From the NCBI GenBank assembly GCA_028871475.1, contig JAGWMZ010000005.1, positions 62,001 through 126,000 on the forward strand: 64,000 nucleotides of DNA, read 5' to 3'. The position numbers were made by a program, and so were the translations under genes. Source of the stretch: Sphingomonadales bacterium (GTDB lineage: Bacteria; Pseudomonadota; Alphaproteobacteria; Sphingomonadales; Sphingomonadaceae). How positions within the stretch are numbered: the stretch's first letter is position 1; every line of letters starts with the position of its first letter. The notes under the pieces are model-generated. The model ran no database searches. It had not been told where the DNA came from and saw only the letters and a program-made list of their open reading frames with translations. This document shows positions 26,235-35,197 of the stretch, piece by piece.

Positions 26235-29200
26235 GTGGCAAGGCCGGTATTTTTTGACCCCTCGGGGCGCCGCAGGCGCTGGACGCGACGCTGGGTGTTC
26301 GTGTCGCTGATCCTGCTGGTGCTGGCGGCGGTGGCCTTTGCCTCCACGGTGGTGTCGATCCCCACGCCCTCGCCGCTGCCGCTGGGGCTGGAGCGGCGCA
26401 CGCCGCTGCGTTTCCGCGCGCAGGTCAGTCAGCTGTCGCATGGCATCACCCGCCTGTTTGCCGGCGCGCCCAAGCCGCGGCCCGGCCAGATCAGGGAAAA
26501 GCCCATTTCGGTGGGCTTCTACACCACCTGGTCCGACAGCTCCGCGCCCAGCCTGGTGCGCCACATCGACCAGCTCGACTGGGTGGCCCCCACCACACTG
26601 GCCATCGACAAGAGCGGCAAGCTGGTCGAGCATGAGGACCGGGCGCTGCGCCGCATCCTGATCTCGAACATCCACCGCCCCCTCGTCGTGGACGTGCTGC
26701 AAAATGTGGTGGGCGACGATTTTTCGGGCGCGGCCACGCAGGCGCTGTTCCATTCGCCCGCCAAGCGCAAGGCGCTGATCGACGCAATAAGCGCCTTTCT
26801 CGACCGCACGGGCGATAGCGGCATCATGTTCGACTTTGAAACGGTCGATGCCCGCGACATGCCTGCCTATCGCCAGTTGATCGGCGAGACCAATGCCGCG
26901 CTCGACAAAAAGGGCAAGCTGGTTTCCGTCACCCTGCCGATGGAAGGCGCGGGGTGGAGCCCTTCGCAATTCGCGGCCGTTGCCGACAAGATCGTGCTGA
27001 TGGCCTATGACGAGCACTGGCAATCGGGCAAGCCCGGCCCGGTGGCCTCGAACGACTGGTTCACCCAGAAGGTGTCGAACGCGCTGCGCGGCATGCCGGC
27101 GGACAAGGTCATCATTGCGCTGGGCTCCTATGCCTATGACTGGCCGGCCGGAAAACCCGCCGACGGCCTTTCGGTGGAAGAAGCCTGGCTGGCGGCCCAT
27201 GATTCCAGCGCCACGCCGATGTTCGACCGCTCCAGCGGCAACACCGGCTTTTCCTATGACGAAAACGGCACGCGCCACGATGTGTGGATGCTCGATGCGG
27301 CGGCCAGCTGGAACCAGATGCGCATCCTCTCGCATCTGGGCGTGGGCAGCGTGGCGCTGTGGCGGCTGGGTTCGGAAGACCCGGGCTTCTGGCATGCGCT
27401 GGGCGCCTGGCGCGGGGGAAACGCCGCGCCCGATCTCTCGAAGATCGACCAGACCAGCAACGCTGACGTCGAGGGCCAGGGCGAGATCCTGCGCATCACC
27501 GCCAGCCCTACCGAAGGCACGCGCACCGTCACCTTCGATCCGCGCACCCATCTGGCCCATGACGTGCGCTATGACAGCCTGCCCACGCCCTATGTGGTGC
27601 AGCGCACCGGTGGCAAGAACCCCAAGCTGCTGGCCCTGACCTTCGACGATGGGCCCGACCCCAAATGGACCCCGCAAATCCTGTCCATTCTGGAACAATA
27701 CAAGGTGCCCGGCACCTTTTTTGTCATCGGCGAGAATGGCGTGGCCAACCGCGACATCCTGCGCCGCATGGTGGCCGACGGGATGGAGCTTGGCAACCAC
27801 AGCTACACCCATCCCAACATGGCCAACTCCACCCGCACCGGCATCAATCTGGAGCTGAACGCGACCCGCCGTCTGGTCGAGGCCTATACCGGCCGCTCGA
27901 TCCGCCTGTTCCGCGCGCCCTATTTCGGTGACGCCGAGCCCACCACCGCCGACGAGCTGGTGCCGGCGCAGATCGCGCAGGATCATGGCTATACGGTGGT
28001 GGGCCTGCATATCGACACCGAGGACTGGACCACGCCGGGCGTGCAGAAGATCCTCGACGAGACCTTCCGTCAAGTGCGCGCGGCCACGCCCGACAAGACC
28101 GCCAACGTCATCCTGCTCCATGATGGCGGCGGCGACCGCTCGCAGACGATCATGGCCCTGCCCGCGATCATCACCGGCCTGCGAGCGATGGGCTACACCT
28201 TCGTGCCGGTCTCGACGCTGGCAGGGCTCACGCATGATCAGGTGATGCCGCCGGTGGAAGGTTATGATCTGGCGGCCGTGCGCGCCGACGTCTTTGCCTT
28301 CACCGCGCTCGATTTTCTGCTGACGGCACTGAAGTGGGTCTTCTTCTTCGCCATTGCGCTGGGGGTGATCCGCTCGGTCAGTCTGGTCATTCTGGCCATG
28401 CTGCCCGGCCGCCGCCCGGCCCCCACGCCCGATGCCACCTTCCGCCCCAAGGTCACCGTGATCATCCCCTGCTTCAACGAGGAGAAGGTGATCGAAAGCT
28501 CGGTGCAGCGGATTCTGGCCTCCACCTATCCCTACCTCGACGTGATCGTGGCCGACGATGGTTCAAAGGATCGCACCAGCGCGATCGTGCGCGAGACCTT
28601 CGGCGACAATCCGCGCGTCAAACTGCTCACGCTGGAGAATGGCGGCAAGGCCTCGGCGCTGAACCGGGCGCTCAAGGAAGCCACCGGGGAGATCATCGTG
28701 GCGCTGGACGCCGACACGCAGTTCGAGAAGGAAACCGTGCTGCGCCTGGTCCGCTGGTTCATCGACCCGCGCATCGGGGCCGTGGCGGGCAACGCCAAGG
28801 TGGGCAACCGGGTCAACCTCGTCACCCGCTGGCAGGCGGTGGAATACACCACCGCGCAGAACATCGAGCGCCGGGCCCTCACCCAGTTCGACGCCATTAT
28901 GGTGGTGCCAGGCGCGGTGGGCGCATGGCGGCGCAAGGCGCTGGAGGATGTCGGCGGATACCCCGAGGATACGCTGGCCGAGGATCAGGACCTGACCATC
29001 GCCATTCAGCGCAAGAAATGGAAGATCGCCTATGACGAGCAGGCGGTCGCCTGGACCGAGGCGCCCGAAAGCTTCAGGGCGCTGGCCAAGCAGCGCTTCC
29101 GCTGGTCCTATGGCACGCTGCAATGCCTGTGGAAGCATCGCAAGATCCTGCGCAAGGGCAAGCCGGGAGGGCTGGCCTTTATCGGCGTGCCCCAGGCCTG

Positions 29201-29582
29201 GATGTTCCAGATCATCTTCGCCTGCATCTCGCCCTTCATCGACCTGGCGCTGGTCATCTCGATCATCGGCACCATCGTGCGCGTCATGCAGCATGGCTGG
29301 GCCCAGACGCAGACCGATGTGATCCGCATGGGCATCTACTGGGCCTGTTTCTCGCTGATCGACCTGGTCTGTGGTTTTGCCGCCTATCGCATGGATGTGC
29401 GTGACAAGAAGTTCCGGCCTTTCCTGCTGCTCTCGCAGCGCTTCGTCTATCGCCAGTTGATGTATTCGGTGGTGATCCGCGCCGTCTCGGCGGCGCTGCG
29501 GGGCGTGGGCACGGGCTGGGGCAAGCTGGAACGGACCGGACGCGTGAGCGCGCTCGAACTGCCCAGGGAAGAGGGCCCCTGA
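26235..29582 (+). CDS. GH18-like / polysaccharide deacetylase / GT2 three-domain fusion
   Basis: A 1115-residue membrane protein that may make, deacetylate and trim an exopolysaccharide. After a basic tail and signal-anchor (WVFVSLILLVLAAVAFAS) comes a GH18-type barrel at about residues 90-400, with SGIMFDFETVDARD near 195 as its catalytic-strand motif. A NodB deacetylase domain follows (LALTFDDGPDP near 467, LGNHSYTHP, RAPYFGD). Next are membrane segments and a processive GT2 (VTVIIPCFNEE near 739, ALDADTQFE, EDQDLTI, QRFRWSYG). More membrane helices close it. The start is GTG 26235. Polymer identity is unknown; a beta-1,4-N-acetylglucosamine polymer is a reasonable guess. Confidence 0.9.
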   Translation: MARPVFFDPSGRRRRWTRRWVFVSLILLVLAAVAFASTVVSIPTPSPLPLGLERRTPLRFRAQVSQLSHGITRLFAGAPKPRPGQIREKPISVGFYTTWSDSSAPSLVRHIDQLDWVAPTTLAIDKSGKLVEHEDRALRRILISNIHRPLVVDVLQNVVGDDFSGAATQALFHSPAKRKALIDAISAFLDRTGDSGIMFDFETVDARDMPAYRQLIGETNAALDKKGKLVSVTLPMEGAGWSPSQFAAVADKIVLMAYDEHWQSGKPGPVASNDWFTQKVSNALRGMPADKVIIALGSYAYDWPAGKPADGLSVEEAWLAAHDSSATPMFDRSSGNTGFSYDENGTRHDVWMLDAAASWNQMRILSHLGVGSVALWRLGSEDPGFWHALGAWRGGNAAPDLSKIDQTSNADVEGQGEILRITASPTEGTRTVTFDPRTHLAHDVRYDSLPTPYVVQRTGGKNPKLLALTFDDGPDPKWTPQILSILEQYKVPGTFFVIGENGVANRDILRRMVADGMELGNHSYTHPNMANSTRTGINLELNATRRLVEAYTGRSIRLFRAPYFGDAEPTTADELVPAQIAQDHGYTVVGLHIDTEDWTTPGVQKILDETFRQVRAATPDKTANVILLHDGGGDRSQTIMALPAIITGLRAMGYTFVPVSTLAGLTHDQVMPPVEGYDLAAVRADVFAFTALDFLLTALKWVFFFAIALGVIRSVSLVILAMLPGRRPAPTPDATFRPKVTVIIPCFNEEKVIESSVQRILASTYPYLDVIVADDGSKDRTSAIVRETFGDNPRVKLLTLENGGKASALNRALKEATGEIIVALDADTQFEKETVLRLVRWFIDPRIGAVAGNAKVGNRVNLVTRWQAVEYTTAQNIERRALTQFDAIMVVPGAVGAWRRKALEDVGGYPEDTLAEDQDLTIAIQRKKWKIAYDEQAVAWTEAPESFRALAKQRFRWSYGTLQCLWKHRKILRKGKPGGLAFIGVPQAWMFQIIFACISPFIDLALVISIIGTIVRVMQHGWAQTQTDVIRMGIYWACFSLIDLVCGFAAYRMDVRDKKFRPFLLLSQRFVYRQLMYSVVIRAVSAALRGVGTGWGKLERTGRVSALELPREEGP

Positions 29583-29640
29583 GATTTCAGGGAGGCGGCC
29601 AAAGCCTCGCCCCGAATCCTCTCCTTCACGATGACAGAAC

Positions 29641-29670
29641 GGCGCCGGGGCGATCCCCCGGCGCCTTTTT
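29641..29670 (+). terminator. Rho-independent terminator
   Basis: GGCGCCGGGG, CGAT loop, CCCCCGGCGCC followed by TTTTT. It lies about 60 bp after the stop of the GH18/deacetylase/GT2 gene and closes that single-gene transcript. Confidence 0.92.
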
Positions 29671-30171
29671 CTTGCGTCCGGTAAGCAAGGGTCGATTGGG
29701 AATGCCCGCACAGCAACAAACGAGCAACAAATCTCCCGATTTTCAGTCAATATTTTTTGCTTGAATGAAATTTTTAGCACTCATGAACGGGCGCTTTCCA
29801 ATACCGCCGTATAAAAATAAAATGACGCGGAATTTGATCAATAAATATCCGCTTTGTTTCAAATTTTATGGGATTTTATCGGAGTTGAATCGCGTGACAT
29901 TTTTATGTCATTCGTGACAGCGGATTCACCTGGGATTGGCTGCAACGCCGCTCCGATACTCGGCGAAAATTCCCTATTTTCTGGCCCAACCACCCGTTTT
30001 TAGGGCCTTTTTATACATCTCCAAAATGTCAAAAATCAGTCTCGAATGAGCAATGAAACTGCCACGAGACTGTCATTCACCCCACCTAACCGGCGCGGCA
30101 ACAGGGGACGCAAAGCGGATTTCGGCGCGCCGCGTCCCGGTACTGTGACATGCCGAGGGGGACAATTTATC
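29671..30171. promoter_or_regulatory. AT-rich regulatory region upstream of the TonB receptor
   Basis: About 500 bp with no credible gene. From about 29740 to 30030 it is strikingly AT-rich for this chromosome, with many A/T runs. It contains the palindrome at 29895-29910. GAGGGGGAC just before ATG 30172 is the ribosome site of the receptor gene. Confidence 0.6.
29895..29910. promoter_or_regulatory. Candidate operator palindrome TGACAT-N4-ATGTCA
   Basis: Perfect 6-bp arms TGACAT and ATGTCA around TTTT, followed by another TGACA-like half (GTGACAG at 29915). It sits in the AT-rich region about 260 bp ahead of the TonB receptor. It could be an operator for a dimeric regulator; the identity is unknown. 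Confidence 0.4.
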
Positions 30172-32619
30172 ATGCGCAAGTTCATCAAGCTGAGCGTTTC
30201 GCTGGCCGCACTGGCCGCAACGCAGGCTGCCATGCCCGCCCACGCCGCCGAAGAGGCGGCAATCCATAACGCCACCGAAGAGGCGGCAGCCGATCCGGTC
30301 GCCGCAGGGGCTGGCGAAGGCATCCGCGACATCGTGGTCACCGCAACCAAGCGCGAGACCAACCTGCAAAAGACCCCGATCTCGATGACCGTGATCGGCA
30401 CCGACAGCATCAAGGACCGCCACGTCCAAAGCCTGTATGATCTGGCCGATGGCGCCGTGCCCAGCTTGCGTGTCGCCACCTTCGAGGCGCGTCAGACCGC
30501 GCTCACCATCGGCATTCGCGGCATTGTTCCGCTCGATGCCAACCAGCCCGCGCGTGAGCAGGGCGTGGGCGTCTACATCGACGGCGTGTATCTCGGCCGC
30601 TCGCATGGTCTGAACGCCGCCCTGTTCGACGTCGAGCGCGTCGAAGTGCTCAAGGGCCCGCAGGGCACGCTGTTTGGCCGCAACACCGAGGGCGGCGCGC
30701 TCTCAATCGTCTCAAAGGGCCCCTCGGGCAAGTTTGAAGGCCGGGTTTCGGGCGGCATCGGCAATTACGGTTCACACACCGGCGAAATCCACCTCGACCT
30801 GCCCGAATACCACCACATCTCGGTGAAGCTGGATGGCGTGGTGCAGTATCAGGATGCCACCACCAGGAACCCGCTCGAAGGCCAGCACGGCTGGAACTAT
30901 TTCGACCGCCGCGGCGGCCGCGTGGCCGTGCGCTGGAAGCCGATCGACGGGCTCACCAATGATTTCAGCTATGACAATGGCTATGACGCCAACACGCCGT
31001 TCTACAGCCAACTCCTCAACTACAACCCCAATGGCTGCGTCGCCGGTGCGCTGACCGCCGCCTGCACCCTGCCCGGCACGAACTTCTCGGGCCTGTCGGG
31101 CACGGTCAAGCCCCTGCCCTCGCTGGTGCAGGTCAACGGCAAGACCCGCATGGCGGTGGCTGACATCGGCGTGCCCCAGCAGCCCAGCGTCGACAAGACC
31201 TATGGCTTTACCAACACGCTGAAATACCGCGTGAACCCGGACATTGAGCTGCGCTCGATCACGGCCTGGCGCCGCGTCACTTCCACCCAGTGGGACAATT
31301 CGGGCGGCGCCCACCGCGTGCCGGTCTATGCGGCCAATGGCGCTTTCAGCCGCTATTCGCTGGCCAATCTGTGGCAGAGCCAGTTCAGCCAGGAACTGCA
31401 AGCCGTCGGTTCGGTCAAGAATGTCGATTATGTCGGCGGGCTCTACTATTTCGTCGAAAACGTCAGCGACAATGCCGCCACGCCCAACTCGAACACCTGG
31501 GTGACGAACAGCAGCGGCGTGGTGACCGGCTACACCATCAATTCGGCGGTCTTCACCAATCCCTTCGCCTCGATCGACCGCGCCTCGACCGTCAATTCCA
31601 AGAGCTATGCCGCCTTTGGCCAGCTGACCTGGAACGTGACCCCGGCGCTGCACATCACGGCAGGCGGACGCTTCACCCATGACAAGAAATGGGGCATCCT
31701 CACCAAATTCCGCAACGCCGACCCGGCGCTGACGGCGGCCAGCACCGGCTACACCCCGCTGAACAAGAGCTGGGACCGTTTCAACCCCATGGCCACCATC
31801 GCCTATGACGTGAGCGATGACGTCCATGTCTATGCCAAATACGCCTCGGGCTACCGCGCGGGCGGCGCGTCCTCACGCTCGCAGCGTTACCTGTCCTTCG
31901 ACCCGGAAAGCGTGAACAGCTATGAACTGGGGCTGAAATCGGAGTTCCTCGACCATCACGTCCGCTTCAACCTTGCCGGTTACATCATGGACCGCAAGGG
32001 CTCGCAGGTTGACTTCAACAGCATCTATTCCGATCCGGTCAGCGGCTCGAATGTCAACACGCTCGAAACCGTCAATGCGCCCGGCATCACCAAGATCCGC
32101 GGTATCGAGGCCGACCTGACCGTGAAGCCGCTGGCCGGGCTGACACTGAATGCCAGCTATGCCTATACCTACACCAAGATCCCGTCGGTCAGGAACCCCT
32201 TCACCGGCATCGTGCAGGATGCCTTCATCGTCTTCACGCCGCGCAATGCGGCCTCGGGCTCGGCGGATTATGAGCTGCCCGCCGGCAATGCCACGCTGCG
32301 CTTCCACATTGATGGCAACTATTCGCAGTCGACCCAGACCTTCGACCAGTTTGCCACCCGTAACGATGCCTCCTTCATCGTGAACGGCCGCATCGCCCTG
32401 GCCGACATTCCTGTCGGGCCCGGCCAACGCGTGACGGTAGCGGGCTGGGCGCGCAACCTGTTCAACGAACAGCACGTCTATCGTCGCGACCCGTCGAACA
32501 GCCTGCCCGCCGTGACGCCCGCGGCCGGCAACAACGGCAACATCAACAATGTCATGGGCGATTATGGCAACTTCAACGCCCCGCGCACCTATGGCATCGA
32601 GGCCAGCGTGAAGTTCTGA
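30172..32619 (+). CDS. TonB-dependent outer-membrane receptor
   Basis: Active-transport receptor of 815 residues. The signal peptide (LSVSLAALAATQAAMPAHA) is followed by a TonB box DIVVTATKR, then a plug domain (QKTPISMTVIGTDSIKDR, ALTIGIRGI, RVEVLKGPQGTLFGRNTEGGALS by motif). The 22-strand barrel ends FNAPRTYGIEASVKF with terminal Phe. The start at 30172 is supported by a signal peptide and GAGGGGGAC; the frame extends upstream to 30046. The substrate is unknown. The downstream SDR of hydroxybutyrate dehydrogenase type and the AT-rich leader may point to a catabolic rather than siderophore role. Confidence 0.94.
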   Translation: MRKFIKLSVSLAALAATQAAMPAHAAEEAAIHNATEEAAADPVAAGAGEGIRDIVVTATKRETNLQKTPISMTVIGTDSIKDRHVQSLYDLADGAVPSLRVATFEARQTALTIGIRGIVPLDANQPAREQGVGVYIDGVYLGRSHGLNAALFDVERVEVLKGPQGTLFGRNTEGGALSIVSKGPSGKFEGRVSGGIGNYGSHTGEIHLDLPEYHHISVKLDGVVQYQDATTRNPLEGQHGWNYFDRRGGRVAVRWKPIDGLTNDFSYDNGYDANTPFYSQLLNYNPNGCVAGALTAACTLPGTNFSGLSGTVKPLPSLVQVNGKTRMAVADIGVPQQPSVDKTYGFTNTLKYRVNPDIELRSITAWRRVTSTQWDNSGGAHRVPVYAANGAFSRYSLANLWQSQFSQELQAVGSVKNVDYVGGLYYFVENVSDNAATPNSNTWVTNSSGVVTGYTINSAVFTNPFASIDRASTVNSKSYAAFGQLTWNVTPALHITAGGRFTHDKKWGILTKFRNADPALTAASTGYTPLNKSWDRFNPMATIAYDVSDDVHVYAKYASGYRAGGASSRSQRYLSFDPESVNSYELGLKSEFLDHHVRFNLAGYIMDRKGSQVDFNSIYSDPVSGSNVNTLETVNAPGITKIRGIEADLTVKPLAGLTLNASYAYTYTKIPSVRNPFTGIVQDAFIVFTPRNAASGSADYELPAGNATLRFHIDGNYSQSTQTFDQFATRNDASFIVNGRIALADIPVGPGQRVTVAGWARNLFNEQHVYRRDPSNSLPAVTPAAGNNGNINNVMGDYGNFNAPRTYGIEASVKF

Positions 32620-32667
32620 TCGTTTCAAGAGATCCCCTCCCCCTGATGAGGCGGGGATGTAGCGCGG

Positions 32668-32712
32668 GCGGACCGTCTTCCTTTTCGAAGGGGGGCGGTC
32701 CGCTTTCGTTTG
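32668..32712 (+). terminator. Probable terminator of the TonB receptor gene
   Basis: GCGGACCG (32668-32675) pairs with CGGTCCGC (32696-32703) around a 20-base inner region that can itself pair (CTTCC/GAAGG type). It is followed by TTTCGTTTGG. It lies about 50 bp beyond the receptor stop. Confidence 0.65.
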
Positions 32713-32847
32713 GCTCTGCAAGTCTGCTGCTGCCTGTCAGCGGCAGGCCGATATTCCATCCCGCAGCGCAACACATCCGCTTCCCAAGGCCGCCGCAGCC
32801 TCGTAAGGTTGCCGCCTCGTCCGATCCCCCCTGCGGAGAAAAAGCGT

Positions 32848-33630
32848 ATGAGCATCAACGGCAAGATCTGTATCGTGACTGGCGCGGCCAGTGGCATTGG
32901 CCTGGCCATCGCCAAACTCTACGTATCCCAAGGCGCCAAGGTCGCCATCGCCGACCTCAACATCGATGCGGCGCAAAAGGCCGCCGATGATCTTTCCGCC
33001 ATGGGGCCGGGCAGCGCCATCGGCATCGCCATGGATGTGACCGATGAAGCGGCCGTCAACGCGGGCGTGGCCAAGGTGGTCGACACCTGGGGCACGGTGG
33101 ATGTGCTGGTGTCGAACGCCGGTATCCAGATCGTCAACCCGGTCGAAAACTACAAATTCAGCGACTGGAAGAAGATGCTGGCCATTCATCTGGACGGCGC
33201 CTTCCTGACGACGCAGGCCTGCCTGCCGCACATGTATGCCCAGAAGTCGGGCGCGATCATCTTCATGGGCTCGGTCCATTCCAAGGTCGCCAGCCCGCTG
33301 AAATCAGCCTATGTCACCGCCAAGCACGGGCTGCTGGGCCTGGCACGCACCATCGCCAAGGAAGGCGGCGCCAAGGGCGTGCGCGCCAATGTGATCTGCC
33401 CCGGCTTCGTGCGTACCCCCCTTGTCGACAAGCAGATTCCCGAGCAGGCCAAGGAGCTGGGCATCAGCGAGGACGAGGTCGTCAAGAAGGTCATGCTGGG
33501 CGAAACGGTGGATGGCGAGTTTACCACCGTGGAGGATGTGGCCAATGTCGCGCTGTTCCTCGCCAGCTTTGAAACCAACGCCCTGACCGGCCAGTCCATG
33601 GTCGTCAGCCACGGCTGGTACATGGAATAA
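32848..33630 (+). CDS. SDR oxidoreductase, 3-hydroxybutyrate dehydrogenase type
   Basis: Classical short-chain dehydrogenase of 260 residues. Motifs are [16 protein letters not shown], an acidic IADLNID after strand 2 (NAD preference), VSNAGIQIV, the catalytic serine in MGSVHSK, and YVTAKHG. The 60-residue C-terminal lobe ([23 protein letters not shown] by outline, ending VVSHGWYME) is the pattern of D-3-hydroxybutyrate dehydrogenases. ATG 32848 has GGAGAAAAAG upstream. It likely oxidises a 3-hydroxy acid such as a PHB breakdown product; exact substrate unproven. Confidence 0.88.
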   Translation: MSINGKICIVTGAASGIGLAIAKLYVSQGAKVAIADLNIDAAQKAADDLSAMGPGSAIGIAMDVTDEAAVNAGVAKVVDTWGTVDVLVSNAGIQIVNPVENYKFSDWKKMLAIHLDGAFLTTQACLPHMYAQKSGAIIFMGSVHSKVASPLKSAYVTAKHGLLGLARTIAKEGGAKGVRANVICPGFVRTPLVDKQIPEQAKELGISEDEVVKKVMLGETVDGEFTTVEDVANVALFLASFETNALTGQSMVVSHGWYME

Positions 33631-33649
33631 GCGCCTCTTGCCCCGTGGC

Positions 33650-33676
33650 GGGGTGGGGTATTTGACCACCCACCCC
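33650..33676 (+). terminator. Hairpin after the SDR gene, no U-tract
   Basis: GGGGTGGG and CCCACCCC form a perfect 8-bp stem with an 11-base loop, 20 bp after the stop codon. The absence of a T-run makes intrinsic termination uncertain; it may act as an RNA 3'-end stabiliser. Confidence 0.45.
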
Positions 33677-33818
33677 GTTACGCCCTGTTACAAATAACGG
33701 CAATTTGTGCCTTGAGCCCGTTACAAGAGCAGGCCAAACGCTCGCTGTCTGACAATTGCCGTCGTCTCACCCTGTTTCCTTGAGTACCGCGCCAGATAAG
33801 ATCGCCAGGAGAAGACCC

Positions 33819-35072
33819 TTGACCACCGTGTATGACGAGTATGCCCCGCGCCGCCGCCCTCGCTGGCTGGCCTATCTGCTCGTGGTTCTGGGTGTGGTGG
33901 CTGTGGCGCTGATCGGGCGCTGGGCTGCCAGTTCGGGCGCGGAAAAGAACGCCAAGCGGGGGCGCCCTGCTGCCGCGGTGGCCACCGCGCCGGTGGACAG
34001 CGCGGACATGCCTGTCACGGTGAAAGCCATAGGCACGGTGACACCGATCGATTCCGCAGTGATCCATACGCAGATTTCGGGCAATGTCTTTGCCGTGCTC
34101 TTCAAGGAAGGCGAGCTCGTCCATCAGGGGCAGGTGATCGCCCAGATCGACCCGCGCCCTTATCGTCTGGCCCTGGCCTCGGCCAAGGCGACGCTGGCCA
34201 AGGATGAGGCGACGCTGGGCGCGGCGCTGCTCGACCTCAAGCGCTATGAAACGCTGGCCTCGCAGGATTCGATCGCGCGCCAGACGCTCGACACGCAGCG
34301 CGCCACGGTCGGTCAGGATCAGGCGCTCGTCGCGGCGGACAAGGCCTCGGTGGGGACGGCGGAACTCAACCTCAAATACACCTCGGTGCAGGCGCCCTTC
34401 AATGGCCGCATCGGCCTGAAGGCGGTGAGCATCGGCACCTATGCCACGCCCTCGGACACCAATGGCATTGCCACCATCACCCGCACCGACCCGATCGACA
34501 TCCAGTTCACCGTGCCCCAGGCGCAGCTGGCCGACATCAACAAGGCCGCGGGCAGCGGCGCCGGCCTGCCGGTCACCGCGCTCGATCAGGATGGCGTGAC
34601 GCCGCTGGCGCAGGGCAGCTTCTCCACCTTCGACAATCAGATCGACACCACCACCGGCACGGTCAAGGCCAAGGCGCGCTTTGCCAACCCCGGTGCCAAT
34701 GGCGGCAAGCTCTTCCCCAACCAGTTCGTCAACATCTCCATGCTGGTGACCACGCTGCATGACGTGCCGGTGGTGCCCGTCAGCGCCGTGCGTCATGGCG
34801 CGCCGGGCGATTTCGTCTTCGTGCTCTCGCCCAGCCGCGATTCGGTCAAGCTGGTCGTCGTCAAGCAGGGGCCTTCCGATGGCAAGCGCATCGCGATCCT
34901 GTCGGGCCTGACCAAGGGCCAACAGGTGGTGAGCGAAGGCGCCGACGGGCTCGACGATGGCTCGAAGGTGCGCGTGGGCGGCCAGGGTGGGCCTGGCGGC
35001 GCTGGTGGCGCGGGCGGAAAGGGCGGCCACCGCAAGGGCGGCGCCAATGGCGCGGCCTCGGGCGGAGCCTGA
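33819..35072 (+). CDS. mdtA: RND efflux periplasmic adaptor (MdtA-type)
   Basis: Membrane-fusion protein joining the two inner-membrane RND pumps to an outer-membrane channel. TTG 33819 is the chosen start because AGGAG lies seven bases upstream; the 417-residue protein then begins TTVYDEYAPRRR. A membrane anchor at about residues 18-38 (LAYLLVVLGVVAVALIG) precedes the HlyD barrel-sandwich motifs VTPIDSAVIHTQISGNV and VIAQIDPRPY. A coiled-coil and beta-barrel follow. The tail is unusually glycine- and lysine-rich (GGQGGPGGAGGAGG). It is the first gene of a pump operon ahead of mdtB. Confidence 0.92.
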   Translation: MTTVYDEYAPRRRPRWLAYLLVVLGVVAVALIGRWAASSGAEKNAKRGRPAAAVATAPVDSADMPVTVKAIGTVTPIDSAVIHTQISGNVFAVLFKEGELVHQGQVIAQIDPRPYRLALASAKATLAKDEATLGAALLDLKRYETLASQDSIARQTLDTQRATVGQDQALVAADKASVGTAELNLKYTSVQAPFNGRIGLKAVSIGTYATPSDTNGIATITRTDPIDIQFTVPQAQLADINKAAGSGAGLPVTALDQDGVTPLAQGSFSTFDNQIDTTTGTVKAKARFANPGANGGKLFPNQFVNISMLVTTLHDVPVVPVSAVRHGAPGDFVFVLSPSRDSVKLVVVKQGPSDGKRIAILSGLTKGQQVVSEGADGLDDGSKVRVGGQGGPGGAGGAGGKGGHRKGGANGAASGGA

Positions 35073-35197
35073 TGACCTGCCGGACGCCAAAGGCGCTCCG
35101 ACCTTGGGCATGACCGCGCCCGGGGTCTCTCTCCCGACCGGTCGCGCAACACCGCGACCGGCCCTCCTTCTCTGGACCCGTCCTGACCGGAGCCATC

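Noticed and set aside
26100..28235. 711-residue minus-strand frame
   Set aside because: Shadow of the GH18/NodB/GT2 gene; no domain and atypical composition.
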